A DNA stretch of 20,862 nucleotides, from assembly GCA_023229045.1 (NCBI GenBank), contig JALOAB010000018.1:1-20862 (forward strand), written 5' to 3'. The notes under the pieces were generated by a model, which was given only the letters and a program-made list of their open reading frames with translations, was not told the DNA's origin and did no database searches. Source of the DNA: Fidelibacterota bacterium. GTDB taxonomy: Bacteria; Fidelibacterota; UBA2242. Below are positions 1 through 7,118 of this stretch, in pieces (positions within the stretch are counted from its first letter, which is position 1; the number at the start of each line of letters is the position of its first letter). The translations under genes were made by a program, and so were the position numbers.

Positions 1-683
1 TAGTTATGGCCATCAATTTTAATTATATCCCAGCCGTAAGATTCGAAGCGTTTGGCTACTTCTTCGCTGAATGCCAGGTCGGTTTTACCTTCAATCGTAA
101 TTTTATTATCGTCGTAGAAATAGATAATATTACCGAGCTTCAGATGACCGGCTAATGAGGCGGCTTCATGCGAAAGTCCTTCCATCAGGTCGCCGTCACT
201 AACGATCCCATAGACCTTGTGCGTTCCGAAAATCGGATATTCAGCCGTATTGAATCGACTGGCGGTGATTTTAGCGGCAATCGCCATTCCAACACCTGTT
301 GCAAAACCCTGTCCAAGCGGTCCGGTCGTCATCTCCACTCCCGGCAGACAACCATACTCGGGATGACCGGGCGTCCGCGAATCCCATTGCCGGAATTGTT
401 TCAAATCTTCGAGCGTCACATCATATCCACTCAGATGGAGCAAAGAATACAGCAACATCGAGCCATGTCCGGCTGAAAGAATAAAACGATCACGATTCGC
501 CCACTGCGGATCGCCGGGATTATGTTCCAGATATTGACTCCACAACACAAAAGCGACATCCGCCATCCCCATCGGCATCCCGGGGTGGCCGGAATTGGCT
601 TTTTGGACACCATCAACCGCCAGCAGACGCAGAGTATTGGCGCATTTGCGCGCGAGTTCCTGATTAATACTTTGTTTGCTCAC
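1..683 (-). CDS. tkt: transketolase, N-terminal part (cut by left window edge)
   Basis: Thiamine-diphosphate enzyme of the non-oxidative pentose phosphate pathway that moves two-carbon ketol units between sugar phosphates. About 227 residues are visible. They carry the family landmarks in order: NSGHPGMPMG (residues 30-39, with the substrate and cofactor histidine), the SAGHGS histidine near 73, GPLGQG (121-126), and the ThDP/metal motif SDGDLMEG (162-169) followed by DDNKITIEG (191-199). The start is a GTG at 681-683 that shares one base with the upstream stop (TAGTG), with AGGAAAGG at 691-698 as ribosome binding site. This suggests translational coupling to the dehydrogenase gene. The N-terminal layout fits full-length transketolase or the A half of a split enzyme. 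The missing C-terminus decides between them. Family assignment is very secure. Confidence 0.95.
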   Translation of the reverse strand, partial: MSKQSINQELARKCANTLRLLAVDGVQKANSGHPGMPMGMADVAFVLWSQYLEHNPGDPQWANRDRFILSAGHGSMLLYSLLHLSGYDVTLEDLKQFRQWDSRTPGHPEYGCLPGVEMTTGPLGQGFATGVGMAIAAKITASRFNTAEYPIFGTHKVYGIVSDGDLMEGLSHEAASLAGHLKLGNIIYFYDDNKITIEGKTDLAFSEEVAKRFESYGWDIIKIDGHN

Positions 684-1786
684 TATACATCCTTTCCTGT
701 TTTATATTCAGTAATTGACAAACCTTTTTCAGACCCAATCAAATTTAATGTCTGAAATACATTATTCTCGATTGGCACAAATTTACGATTTTTTTCTTCA
801 GCGATAAACTCCTTTTCGCCGGCGATATAAATCCGTTCCTGTCCCTGGGCTTTCTCGGCATTCCTTAACATCCTGATATAGTCATCAATCTCGTTGGAGA
901 GCGACTCTTCACCTAAAAAAGCCGCCGGATTGATCACTCCAAGAAAATGGGACACGCCAGCCGGCGCATCGGGTTGACGGGCAACTTCGGTTCCGACCAT
1001 TCCCGCCGATAGAACACCGCATAGTATATCCACCACGGCGCTTAATCCATAACCTTTATGACCGCCGGTCAATTCGCTCCCGCCTCCCAATGGCAAAAGT
1101 CCGCCGCGTCGTCTGACAACAATTTCTTCGAGCAAAGCCGCCGCGTCAGTTGAAGGCTTGCCGTCCTGATCACACGCCCAGCAATCCGGAATCGGTTCAC
1201 CCCTGCGGGCATAGACCTCCAGTTTGCCGCGCGGCACCGTTGAAGTTGCCATATCCAGCAGAAACGGGCGCTCCTCTTTAGCGGGAAAGCCGATCGCGAT
1301 CGGATTCGTTCCGATCGTCGCATTCCGTGCGAAAGTCGGCACTACCAGCGGCGTGGCATTAGTCAATGTAATCCCGATCATGCCTTGCGCTAAAGCCATC
1401 AGAACGTAATAGCCGGCAATCCCGAAATGATTGGAATTACGGATAGTCGCCAAACACATATAAGATAGCCGCGCTTTTTTAATGCATTTTTGCATTGCCC
1501 GGTAAGCGATCGGTTGCCCCATGCCGCCATCACCGTCAATGACCAGCGACACCGGCGTTTCCTTGATCGTTTTTACTTTTGGATCGAGGCGGATGACGCC
1601 TGATTTGATGCCGTCTACATATCTTTTCAAACGGGCTACGCCGTGCGAACCGATCCCGCGACGGTCGGCGCTGATCAATACACCCGCAGTGATGCGCGCG
1701 TCTTCGGCGTTCAAGCCGTGTGCCATTAAAACCTGGCGGACAAAATTATCCAGATCAGCAGTTTTTATAATGACTTCTGACGAAAT
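683..1786 (-). CDS. malate/L-lactate dehydrogenase (LDH2) family NAD(P)H-dependent oxidoreductase
   Basis: Member of the LDH2/MDH2 family (Pfam Ldh_2), which includes malate, L-sulfolactate, ureidoglycolate and 2,3-diketogulonate dehydrogenases. These reduce or oxidise 2-hydroxy/2-oxo acids with NAD(P). Seen: ADRRGIGSHGVARL near the N-terminus, NSNHFGIAGYY, IGTNPIAIGFPA, LLDMATSTVPRGK and GHKGYGLSAVVDILCGVLSAG, all family signatures. The first ATG is at 1726. However, the conserved N-terminal helix continues upstream in frame (ADLDNFVRQVL) to an ATT codon at 1784-1786, four bases after GGAGG (1791-1795), so I extend the gene there. With that start it is 367 residues, and it lies 18 bases after the yitT-like gene. 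Substrate cannot be told from sequence. The overlap with transketolase suggests a role in sugar or keto-acid metabolism (inference). Confidence 0.88.
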   Translation of the reverse strand: MSSEVIIKTADLDNFVRQVLMAHGLNAEDARITAGVLISADRRGIGSHGVARLKRYVDGIKSGVIRLDPKVKTIKETPVSLVIDGDGGMGQPIAYRAMQKCIKKARLSYMCLATIRNSNHFGIAGYYVLMALAQGMIGITLTNATPLVVPTFARNATIGTNPIAIGFPAKEERPFLLDMATSTVPRGKLEVYARRGEPIPDCWACDQDGKPSTDAAALLEEIVVRRRGGLLPLGGGSELTGGHKGYGLSAVVDILCGVLSAGMVGTEVARQPDAPAGVSHFLGVINPAAFLGEESLSNEIDDYIRMLRNAEKAQGQERIYIAGEKEFIAEEKNRKFVPIENNVFQTLNLIGSEKGLSITEYKTGKDV

Positions 1787-1804
1787 AAGTCCTCCACTAT
1801 ATAA

Positions 1805-2668
1805 TCAGATCCGCTTACGGAAACCTTCGCCGATCACTTCATGCACATTGGCAATTATGACGAAGGCATTCGGATCGATTTTTAAAATTTCCTGACGCAG
1901 AGTCGCAACTTCCTTACGGGTCACGACCGTGTACAAGACATTGCGCCCCTTACGGGTATAAAATCCTTTTCCGGTCAGTTCGGTTCCACCTCGTTCCATA
2001 TCCTTACTTATCAGTTTGATAATATCATCCTGTTTTTCACTGATGATAGTAAAAGAACGGGCATAATCGATGCCATCCAGAATCAAATCCAGCACTTTAC
2101 TCGAAAAATACAAACTGATAAAACCGTAAAATGCCAGATTGACATTATGAAAAGCAATTCCGGCAAAAGTAATTACGAAAAAATCCACAATCAGGATGCC
2201 GGTGCCGACTGAAACATTACTGTATTTATTGATAATTTGTCCAACGATATCTGAGCCGCCGGTAGTTCCCTTAAAACGAAAAACGATTCCCAGCCCAATT
2301 CCAAGAATAACGCCGCCAAAAATGGAAGCCAACAATGGATCTCCAGTCGCGGCTTCAACTCCGATAATTTTATCGAAATAATCGGTAACCAGAGAAACCA
2401 GTACAAATGCGAAAAATGTGCGCGGTCCGAACTGTTTACCCAGTATCTTCAAACCCAGAAAAAACAGCGGTATGTTAAAGACTAACATGACCAAACCAAC
2501 CGGCAGATCAAATAAATAATGCAGGACAATCGACAGACCGCTGACTCCTCCCGGGGCAATTTTAGCCGGAATCAGAAAAAAAACCAAACCAATTGCCATT
2601 AGCGCCGAACCGATTGCCAATCCACAATATTCAAAGATGATGTTTTTTATTTTTTGATGAATTGCCAT
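1805..2668 (-). CDS. YitT family membrane protein (DUF161 plus DUF2179)
   Basis: Integral inner-membrane protein of 287 residues and unknown function. The first roughly 200 residues form five or six hydrophobic segments, with the family sequence IPAKIAPGGVSGLSIVL (about residues 33-49) and RFKGTTGGSDIVGQIIN (about 131-147). The last roughly 75 residues are a soluble DUF2179 domain, with ERGGTELTGKGFYTRKGR and a VHEVIGEGF end. This N-membrane/C-soluble layout is the standard YitT form, and the length is typical. The ATG at 2666-2668 has no strong Shine-Dalgarno sequence. It is the first gene of a probable three-gene operon with the LDH2-type dehydrogenase and transketolase, transcribed away from the MFS gene. 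No substrate is established for the family, although transporter-like roles have been suggested. Confidence 0.9.
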   Translation of the reverse strand: MAIHQKIKNIIFEYCGLAIGSALMAIGLVFFLIPAKIAPGGVSGLSIVLHYLFDLPVGLVMLVFNIPLFFLGLKILGKQFGPRTFFAFVLVSLVTDYFDKIIGVEAATGDPLLASIFGGVILGIGLGIVFRFKGTTGGSDIVGQIINKYSNVSVGTGILIVDFFVITFAGIAFHNVNLAFYGFISLYFSSKVLDLILDGIDYARSFTIISEKQDDIIKLISKDMERGGTELTGKGFYTRKGRNVLYTVVTRKEVATLRQEILKIDPNAFVIIANVHEVIGEGFRKRI

Positions 2669-2748
2669 AAGTCAGTTTTTTCTATTCAATTTCCTAACCT
2701 GTTTCTTAAAAAAATACGGCCATAGTTTAATAAATTTTCCCAAAGTTT

Positions 2749-2754
2749 TATAAT
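2749..2754 (+). promoter_or_regulatory. -10 box candidate for the MFS gene
   Basis: A perfect TATAAT lies 84 bases before the chosen ATG of the MFS transporter. The matching -35 position (2726-2731, TTTAAT) is weak at 3 of 6. The intergenic region is AT-rich and sits between divergent genes, which fits a promoter here. The start point would fall near 2761. Confidence 0.45.
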
Positions 2755-2766
2755 AAAGAGTTAAAG

Positions 2767-2785
2767 AAATCATTAACAATGATTT
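2767..2785. promoter_or_regulatory. operator-like inverted repeat
   Basis: Perfect 8-base arms, AAATCATT and AATGATTT, are separated by AAC. The repeat begins 12 bases after the TATAAT box, so it would cover the start of the transcript. That is a typical place for a dimeric repressor site controlling the MFS gene. It overlaps an alternative TTG start at 2784, one reason for choosing the later ATG. No T run follows, so it is not a terminator. Confidence 0.45.
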
Positions 2786-2837
2786 GCCAATCCAGCAGGC
2801 TGAGCTTAATTTTAACAACTTTTTGGGGAATGGTGCG

Positions 2838-4019
2838 ATGCAAAATGTTCAAAATGGATCTGACCCGATAACGACTAAAAAGACAGTCAGAACCTTTGCC
2901 TGGGCTTCCTTTCTGAATGATATGGGCTCGGATATTATTTATCCCATCTGGCCTTTATTCGTTACGGAAATCCTGAAAGCCAATATGGCGGTTCTGGGTT
3001 TTGTCGACGGACTAGGCGAAGCGGTTGTGTCAATCGCCAAGGCCGTATCCGGCTATTGGTCGGATCGGATCCGCAGACGGAAAAATTTTATTTGGAGCGG
3101 TTATTTAATGGGCGCCGCCTCCCGGATTGGCTATGCTATTTCAACAATATGGCAACACCTGATTCCGTTCCGGATTCTTGACCGCGCCGGTAAAATCCGC
3201 GGCGCGCCGCGTGACGCCATCGTGGCGGATGTCTCGACCAATTCTAACCGTGGCAAGAATTTCGGATTAATGCGGATGGCTGATCACCTCGGTGCAGTCG
3301 TCGGGATTTTGATTTGTCTGGCTTTGTTTAAAGTAATCGGATATCGTTCTCTTTTCATGCTGGCGGCAATTCCGTCGCTGATCTCTGCCGTATTAATTAT
3401 CATTAAAATCAAAGAGCCGGCTAAGAGCGACAAGGCTATTTACAAGGGCATGACATTTCACGACCTGAATAGCAATTTCGTCCTGTTCATGATTCTGAGC
3501 GCGATTTTCGCCATCGGCAACTTCACCTATTCATTTCTGCTGATTCACGCCAAGCAGACCGGTTTCCAAGTGGCTTTTGTGCCGGTGCTGTATCTGATTT
3601 ATACCATTTCGGCTTCACTGACTGCCTATCCCTTCGGTCGGCTGGCGGATGCAATCGGTCGCAAAACCGTGATGCAGATTTCTTTTTTACTCTGGGGACT
3701 GGTTTGTCTGGATGTTATCTTTTTTCAATCCAAAGTCATGGTATTTCTGATGTTCATCATTTACGGAATGCATAAAGGCGCTCTCGAACCGGTGCAGAGC
3801 ACAATCGTTTCTGAGCTGGCGCCTGAGAAATATCGCGCCAGCAGTCTGGGCGCTTATCAGATGTTGATGGGATTATGCGCCTTCCCGGCTTCCCTGATTG
3901 CCGGATTGCTATGGGATAAAGTCGGTTCTATCGCACCGTTCTATTTATCGCTGGGATTGACCGTCATTGCCAGCGCCTTAATGCTGTTTGTTAAAGAATC
4001 AAAAAATGCGACGAAATAA
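2838..4019 (+). CDS. major facilitator superfamily transporter
   Basis: Twelve-helix secondary transporter of the inner membrane, about 393 residues. The sequence resembles the MFS branch with a FLNDMGSDIIYPIWPLF start and the cytoplasmic loop motif DRAGKIRGAPRDAIVADVS, followed by RGKNFGLMRMADHLGAVVG. A second-half motif A-like loop, GRLADAIGRK, is present. The ATG at 2838 is preceded by GGGGA about eight bases upstream. A TTG at 2784 would add 18 poorly conserved residues and falls inside an inverted repeat, so I reject it. It is the only plus-strand gene. Its stop is four bases from the mgsA stop, facing it. A perfect TATAAT and an operator-like palindrome precede it. Substrate is unknown, and drug, sugar or metabolite export are all possible. 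Confidence 0.9.
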   Translation: MQNVQNGSDPITTKKTVRTFAWASFLNDMGSDIIYPIWPLFVTEILKANMAVLGFVDGLGEAVVSIAKAVSGYWSDRIRRRKNFIWSGYLMGAASRIGYAISTIWQHLIPFRILDRAGKIRGAPRDAIVADVSTNSNRGKNFGLMRMADHLGAVVGILICLALFKVIGYRSLFMLAAIPSLISAVLIIIKIKEPAKSDKAIYKGMTFHDLNSNFVLFMILSAIFAIGNFTYSFLLIHAKQTGFQVAFVPVLYLIYTISASLTAYPFGRLADAIGRKTVMQISFLLWGLVCLDVIFFQSKVMVFLMFIIYGMHKGALEPVQSTIVSELAPEKYRASSLGAYQMLMGLCAFPASLIAGLLWDKVGSIAPFYLSLGLTVIASALMLFVKESKNATK

Positions 4020-4023
4020 ATAT

Positions 4024-4488
4024 TTATACATTAAGTCGTTTCAGATACCCGGAGTAATTCGGCAGAAGCGGTTTATAAAAGGACGTTATCAGAGGTGACG
4101 AAATAATGTAATCAGCCGTCGCCCGATTACAGGCTACCGGAATATTCCAAACTACAGCGATTCTTAAGAGCGCTTTAATATCCGGATCATGCGGCTGGGC
4201 TTCCAGGGGATCCCAGAAAAATATCAGCAGATCAATCTTACGCTTGGCAATGTAAGCGCCCAGTTCGAGATCGCCGCCCAGCGGACCTCTCTGCAGTTTG
4301 TGGATTTTGGTGCTCAGTTCTTTTTCCAGGAGCTTCCCGGTCGTACCGGTCGCGAACAATTTGTGAGACTTCAGCGTTCCTTCGTTGAATTTGACCCATT
4401 CCAGCAGGTCTTTTTTCTTATTATCATGCGCAACTAACGCAATATTCTTTGATTTTACCTTGATTCCGTCTGAACTAATTATCTCCAT
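4024..4488 (-). CDS. mgsA: methylglyoxal synthase
   Basis: Converts dihydroxyacetone phosphate to methylglyoxal and phosphate, a cytosolic bypass of lower glycolysis that relieves phosphate limitation. Clear match to the family over its whole length: IALVAHDNKKKDLLEWV (substrate-binding His in VAHD), LFATGTTGKLLE (phosphate binding), the RGPLGGDLELGAYI segment with the catalytic Asp in GGD, and FFWDPLEAQPHDPDIKALLR with the second His/Asp pair, then VWNIPVACNRATADYIISS. The ATG at 4488 gives 154 residues, close to the usual 150. A TTG at 4512 would add eight residues and lies in a small repeat. It follows nadK on the same strand after a 66-base gap and is probably co-transcribed. No glyoxalase gene is visible. 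Confidence 0.95.
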   Translation of the reverse strand: MEIISSDGIKVKSKNIALVAHDNKKKDLLEWVKFNEGTLKSHKLFATGTTGKLLEKELSTKIHKLQRGPLGGDLELGAYIAKRKIDLLIFFWDPLEAQPHDPDIKALLRIAVVWNIPVACNRATADYIISSPLITSFYKPLLPNYSGYLKRLNV

Positions 4489-4509
4489 CGGTTCTTTACT
4501 TTCCTTTCT

Positions 4510-4547
4510 CAATCTACAACCTACAATCTTTAATATTCAATCTACAA
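4510..4547. repeat. short direct repeats between nadK and mgsA
   Basis: Two exact copies of CAATCTACAA (4510-4519 and 4538-4547) flank a partly matching CTACAATCTT (4521-4530). They fill the space between the nadK stop and the mgsA start. The purpose is unknown, and they may be simple-sequence drift. Confidence 0.5.
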
Positions 4548-4554
4548 TTTTCTC

Positions 4555-5427
4555 TCAATTCCCGCGCACATCCCGACCCCAGTTCAGTTTTGTCCTTAAA
4601 GTGGAAAAAAATGAGTCGCCGCTAAAACGCACGATTCGCAAAGGAAATTCGGCTTTATTGATCTCGATCTTTTCCGCCGCGCCGAGGGCAATTCTTTCAT
4701 GCCCGTCGATTATCAACGAAACGTCCTGATTCAGGTCGGCGCAGTCAATTCGTACTATTTGATCAGCCGAAATAACCACCGGTCTGACCGAAAGGCTATG
4801 CGGACAGATCGGACAAATCACCAATACATTCAGCTCGGGTGAAATAATCGGCCCGCCGGCTGACAATGAATATGCCGTTGAACCGGTCGGCGTTGCGATG
4901 ATCAAACCATCTGCACGATAAGTGTTCAGGTATTCCTGGTTAACATAAGTGCGGATTTTAATCATCGTGGAAGTCCGCCCTTTATCAATCACAAAGTCGT
5001 TAAAGGCAAAACTTTCCTGCACGGAATCTTTGAAATAGGTGCGCGCCGTTAAACCCTGCCGCTCTTCCACCGTATATTGCCCATTCAGAAAATTTATCAG
5101 ACGCGCGCGATAATTCTCTGCTGAAACATCCGCCAAGAATCCCATTCCACCGAGATGAATACCGAGCACCGGTTTACGACTGCGAGCCATCAGGCGCGAG
5201 GCGCTCAGGAAGGTTCCGTCGCCTCCAATGCTGAAAAGAGCGTCGACCTTTTCTGGTAATTTTTCTGGTGGACATTTTGCGATGCCTTTCAAACTGATTT
5301 TCTGCCGGTCAGTCTGCCAATCAGCCACGATTACGGTCTGCTTGTTCTCAATCAGCAGTTCTATAATAGCCGGTACAATGGGATCGAGCGCATCAATTTT
5401 CGGCGATAAAAGTAAACCGATCTTCAT
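4555..5427 (-). CDS. nadK: NAD kinase
   Basis: Phosphorylates NAD to NADP using ATP or polyphosphate in the cytosol, and sets the NADPH pool. 290 residues, the normal length. Visible motifs: SIGGDGTFLSASRLM (GGDGT at 68-72), the PVLGIHLGGMGFLADV loop, AFNDFVIDKG (NAD contact, near 141-150), YRADGLIIATPTGSTAYSLS (170-189) with AGGPI after it, and ICPHSLSVRPVV. The start ATG at 5427 has AGGAGTGATAAAGG just upstream and lies six bases after the xseB stop, so the two are in one transcript with xseA. The xseA-xseB-nadK order suggests a housekeeping operon. Nothing odd was seen. Confidence 0.96.
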   Translation of the reverse strand: MKIGLLLSPKIDALDPIVPAIIELLIENKQTVIVADWQTDRQKISLKGIAKCPPEKLPEKVDALFSIGGDGTFLSASRLMARSRKPVLGIHLGGMGFLADVSAENYRARLINFLNGQYTVEERQGLTARTYFKDSVQESFAFNDFVIDKGRTSTMIKIRTYVNQEYLNTYRADGLIIATPTGSTAYSLSAGGPIISPELNVLVICPICPHSLSVRPVVISADQIVRIDCADLNQDVSLIIDGHERIALGAAEKIEINKAEFPLRIVRFSGDSFFSTLRTKLNWGRDVRGN

Positions 5428-5433
5428 CCTTTA

Positions 5434-5703
5434 TCACTCCTGACTGAACAAATTTTCGGGTTCCGCATTTTCATGCGATTCCGGGAAATTGCGTTCCTCG
5501 ATCTCTCCGCCCTCTTTTTCCACCAGCATTTTCACCCGTTTTTCGAGATCCTGCAAATGCGCCTGACATTCAGTCGATAGCTTCATGCCTTCTTCGAATA
5601 GTTTGATCGATTCTTCAATATCTTTTTCACCCGATTCCAGGATTTGCATAATATCTTCGAGCCGCTGGAGACTTTTTTCTAATGAAATACTTTTTTTGGC
5701 CAC
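5434..5703 (-). CDS. xseB: exodeoxyribonuclease VII small subunit
   Basis: Small subunit that assembles in several copies on XseA to form exonuclease VII, which degrades single-stranded DNA to short oligonucleotides. 89 residues, almost all helical, with the family core SLEKSLQRLEDIMQILESGE followed by ESIKLFEEGMKLSTECQAHL. The start is GTG at 5701-5703 with AGGTG six bases before it. The gene lies 12 bases after xseA and six before nadK. The C-terminal tail is short and acidic. Confidence 0.94.
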   Translation of the reverse strand: MAKKSISLEKSLQRLEDIMQILESGEKDIEESIKLFEEGMKLSTECQAHLQDLEKRVKMLVEKEGGEIEERNFPESHENAEPENLFSQE

Positions 5704-5715
5704 TATTGCACCTCG

Positions 5716-6933
5716 CTACTCTTTTGATTTTTTACGTGGGTGAACCTTCTCTGCTCTGGCAAACAACTCACCATCTTTCAGTTCCACCCCGACTTTTTCG
5801 CCAACCGCTATGGCATTGATAGACTTGATAATTTTCCTATCCGGCAACTGATACACAATCGCAAAGCCGCGTTCCAAAATTGCCCGCGGATCCAGGACTT
5901 CGAGTGTTTTACTAAAATTTTCCAATTCAATTTTAAGCGACCGGATCCGATTATTAAAAATCTTGATAATCTGGGCCTCGAGATCATCCACCCGCTGAAT
6001 TCGCTGGCGGAGCAATTCCAGCGGACGATTCAGAAAAAGGCGCCTACTAATATTAGTGATCTTTTGATATAAATTGTCAAGTCGCACCGCAATTATTCGC
6101 CTCATTTTCTGATGAGTCTGCTCGATCTGGTAAAGGATGCGTTCGCGCTCCGGTATGGTCATTTCGGCGGCGGCTGAAGGCGTGGGCGCCCGTAAATCCG
6201 CCACAAAGTCACAGAGTGTGAAATCGACTTCATGCCCGACCGCGCTGACTACCGGCAAAGTCGATTGCGCTATAGCGCGCACTAAAGCCTCCTCATTGAA
6301 AGTCCAAAGGTCTTCCAATGAACCGCCACCGCGCGTAATTACGATAAAATCGACATTCTTCCGGCGATTGAAAACCTGGATGCCCTGAATTATGGTTGCG
6401 GCGGCTTCACGCCCCTGCACGAGAGCCGGATATAGATAAATCGCGACCGACGGATTGCGACGCCTACTTACTTGCAGAAAATCACGCACAGCCGCGCCAG
6501 TCTGACTGGTAATTACGCCAATTTGGATCGGATATGATGGGATAGGCTTTTTACGTTCCGCGTCAAACAGACCTTCGGCACTCAATTTCTTCTTTAAAGC
6601 CTCAAAAGCCAGAAATAAACTGCCCAGTCCGGCCGCGCGAACCTGTTGCACATTCAACTGATATTGCGATTGCATCGCATAGGTCGTCACATTGCCGAAA
6701 ACGACCAGCCGCATTCCATTGACAATCTGGAACGGAATTGATAGCGACTGACTGCGCCAGATAGTGCAGTTCAGCACAGCAGTTTGGTCCTTTAACGAAA
6801 AATAAATATGACCCATCCGACTGACTGTAAAATTGGAAACCTCACCTTCTATCCAGATCGGAGCAATAAATTGCTCGATAACCCGTTTGATGTCCCGGGC
6901 AATTTCTGAAACGGTGTAAATGTGCTCTTCCAT
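5716..6933 (-). CDS. xseA: exodeoxyribonuclease VII large subunit
   Basis: Catalytic subunit of exonuclease VII, acting on single-stranded DNA in repair and recombination. About 405 residues. The N-terminal OB-fold carries YTVSEIARDIKRVIE, WIEGEVSNFTVSRMGHIYFSL and LVVFGNVTTY. The nuclease domain has GVITSQTGAAVRDFL, VDFIVITRGGGSLEDLWTFN, VVSAVGHEVDFTLCDFVADL and RAPTPSAAAEM. The C-terminal third is coiled-coil-like. The ATG at 6931-6933 matches the usual MEE..YTVSEI start. A TTG at 6957 would add eight residues from within a terminator loop and is rejected. Unusually, the ATG directly follows a seven-T run of a hairpin terminator and has no Shine-Dalgarno sequence. xseB follows at 12 bases. 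Confidence 0.95.
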   Translation of the reverse strand: MEEHIYTVSEIARDIKRVIEQFIAPIWIEGEVSNFTVSRMGHIYFSLKDQTAVLNCTIWRSQSLSIPFQIVNGMRLVVFGNVTTYAMQSQYQLNVQQVRAAGLGSLFLAFEALKKKLSAEGLFDAERKKPIPSYPIQIGVITSQTGAAVRDFLQVSRRRNPSVAIYLYPALVQGREAAATIIQGIQVFNRRKNVDFIVITRGGGSLEDLWTFNEEALVRAIAQSTLPVVSAVGHEVDFTLCDFVADLRAPTPSAAAEMTIPERERILYQIEQTHQKMRRIIAVRLDNLYQKITNISRRLFLNRPLELLRQRIQRVDDLEAQIIKIFNNRIRSLKIELENFSKTLEVLDPRAILERGFAIVYQLPDRKIIKSINAIAVGEKVGVELKDGELFARAEKVHPRKKSKE

Positions 6934-6982
6934 AAAAAAAGAGTGGCGAGGACACAATTGCCATCACCACTCTCCTTTTTTT
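6934..6982 (-). terminator. hairpin terminator, probably bidirectional, abutting xseA
   Basis: GAGTGG (6941-6946) pairs with CCACTC (6967-6972) around a 20-base loop. On the minus strand a run of seven T (6934-6940) follows the stem. On the plus strand another seven T (6976-6982) follow. It sits just after the 31-residue ribosomal-type gene, whose transcript it should end. The minus T run touches the xseA start codon. Confidence 0.6.
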
Positions 6983-6990
6983 CTAATTAA

Positions 6991-7086
6991 CTACCTGATT
7001 TTCTTTTTATGACGATCTCTTCTGAGTCGTTTTTTACGTTTGTGTGTAGCAATTTTTCTTTTTTTTCTTTTTTTCCCACAGGGCAT
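6991..7086 (-). CDS. 31-residue AURKAIP1/COX24-type ribosomal small-subunit protein
   Basis: A very short, highly basic protein that begins MPCGKKRKKRKIATHKRKKR and ends with LRRDRHKKKIR. This matches the small bacterial AURKAIP1/COX24 domain proteins, recognised by the GKKRK..KIATHKRKKRLR..RHKKK pattern. Relatives of the domain are ribosomal (mitochondrial mS38, mycobacterial bS22), so a small-subunit role is likely but inferred. The ATG at 7084-7086 is preceded by AGGAG about ten bases upstream. The gene lies 32 bases after the HU-type gene with no terminator between them, and a hairpin terminator follows 9 bases after its stop. The Lys/Arg codons create tracts of seven and eight A that could slip in sequencing or translation. 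Confidence 0.85.
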   Translation of the reverse strand: MPCGKKRKKRKIATHKRKKRLRRDRHKKKIR

Positions 7087-7118
7087 AAACCAATTACTCC
7101 TATTATAAAATGATCTGT

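Noticed and set aside
1521..1895. 124-residue plus-strand open frame
   Set aside because: Antisense to the LDH2-family gene and the end of the yitT-like gene; no domain or ribosome binding site supports it.
2784..2837. Earlier TTG start for the MFS transporter
   Set aside because: It falls within the inverted repeat close to the expected transcript start and the added residues look unstructured.
6934..6957. Earlier TTG start for xseA
   Set aside because: The eight extra residues are encoded by the terminator hairpin and are not part of the conserved XseA start.
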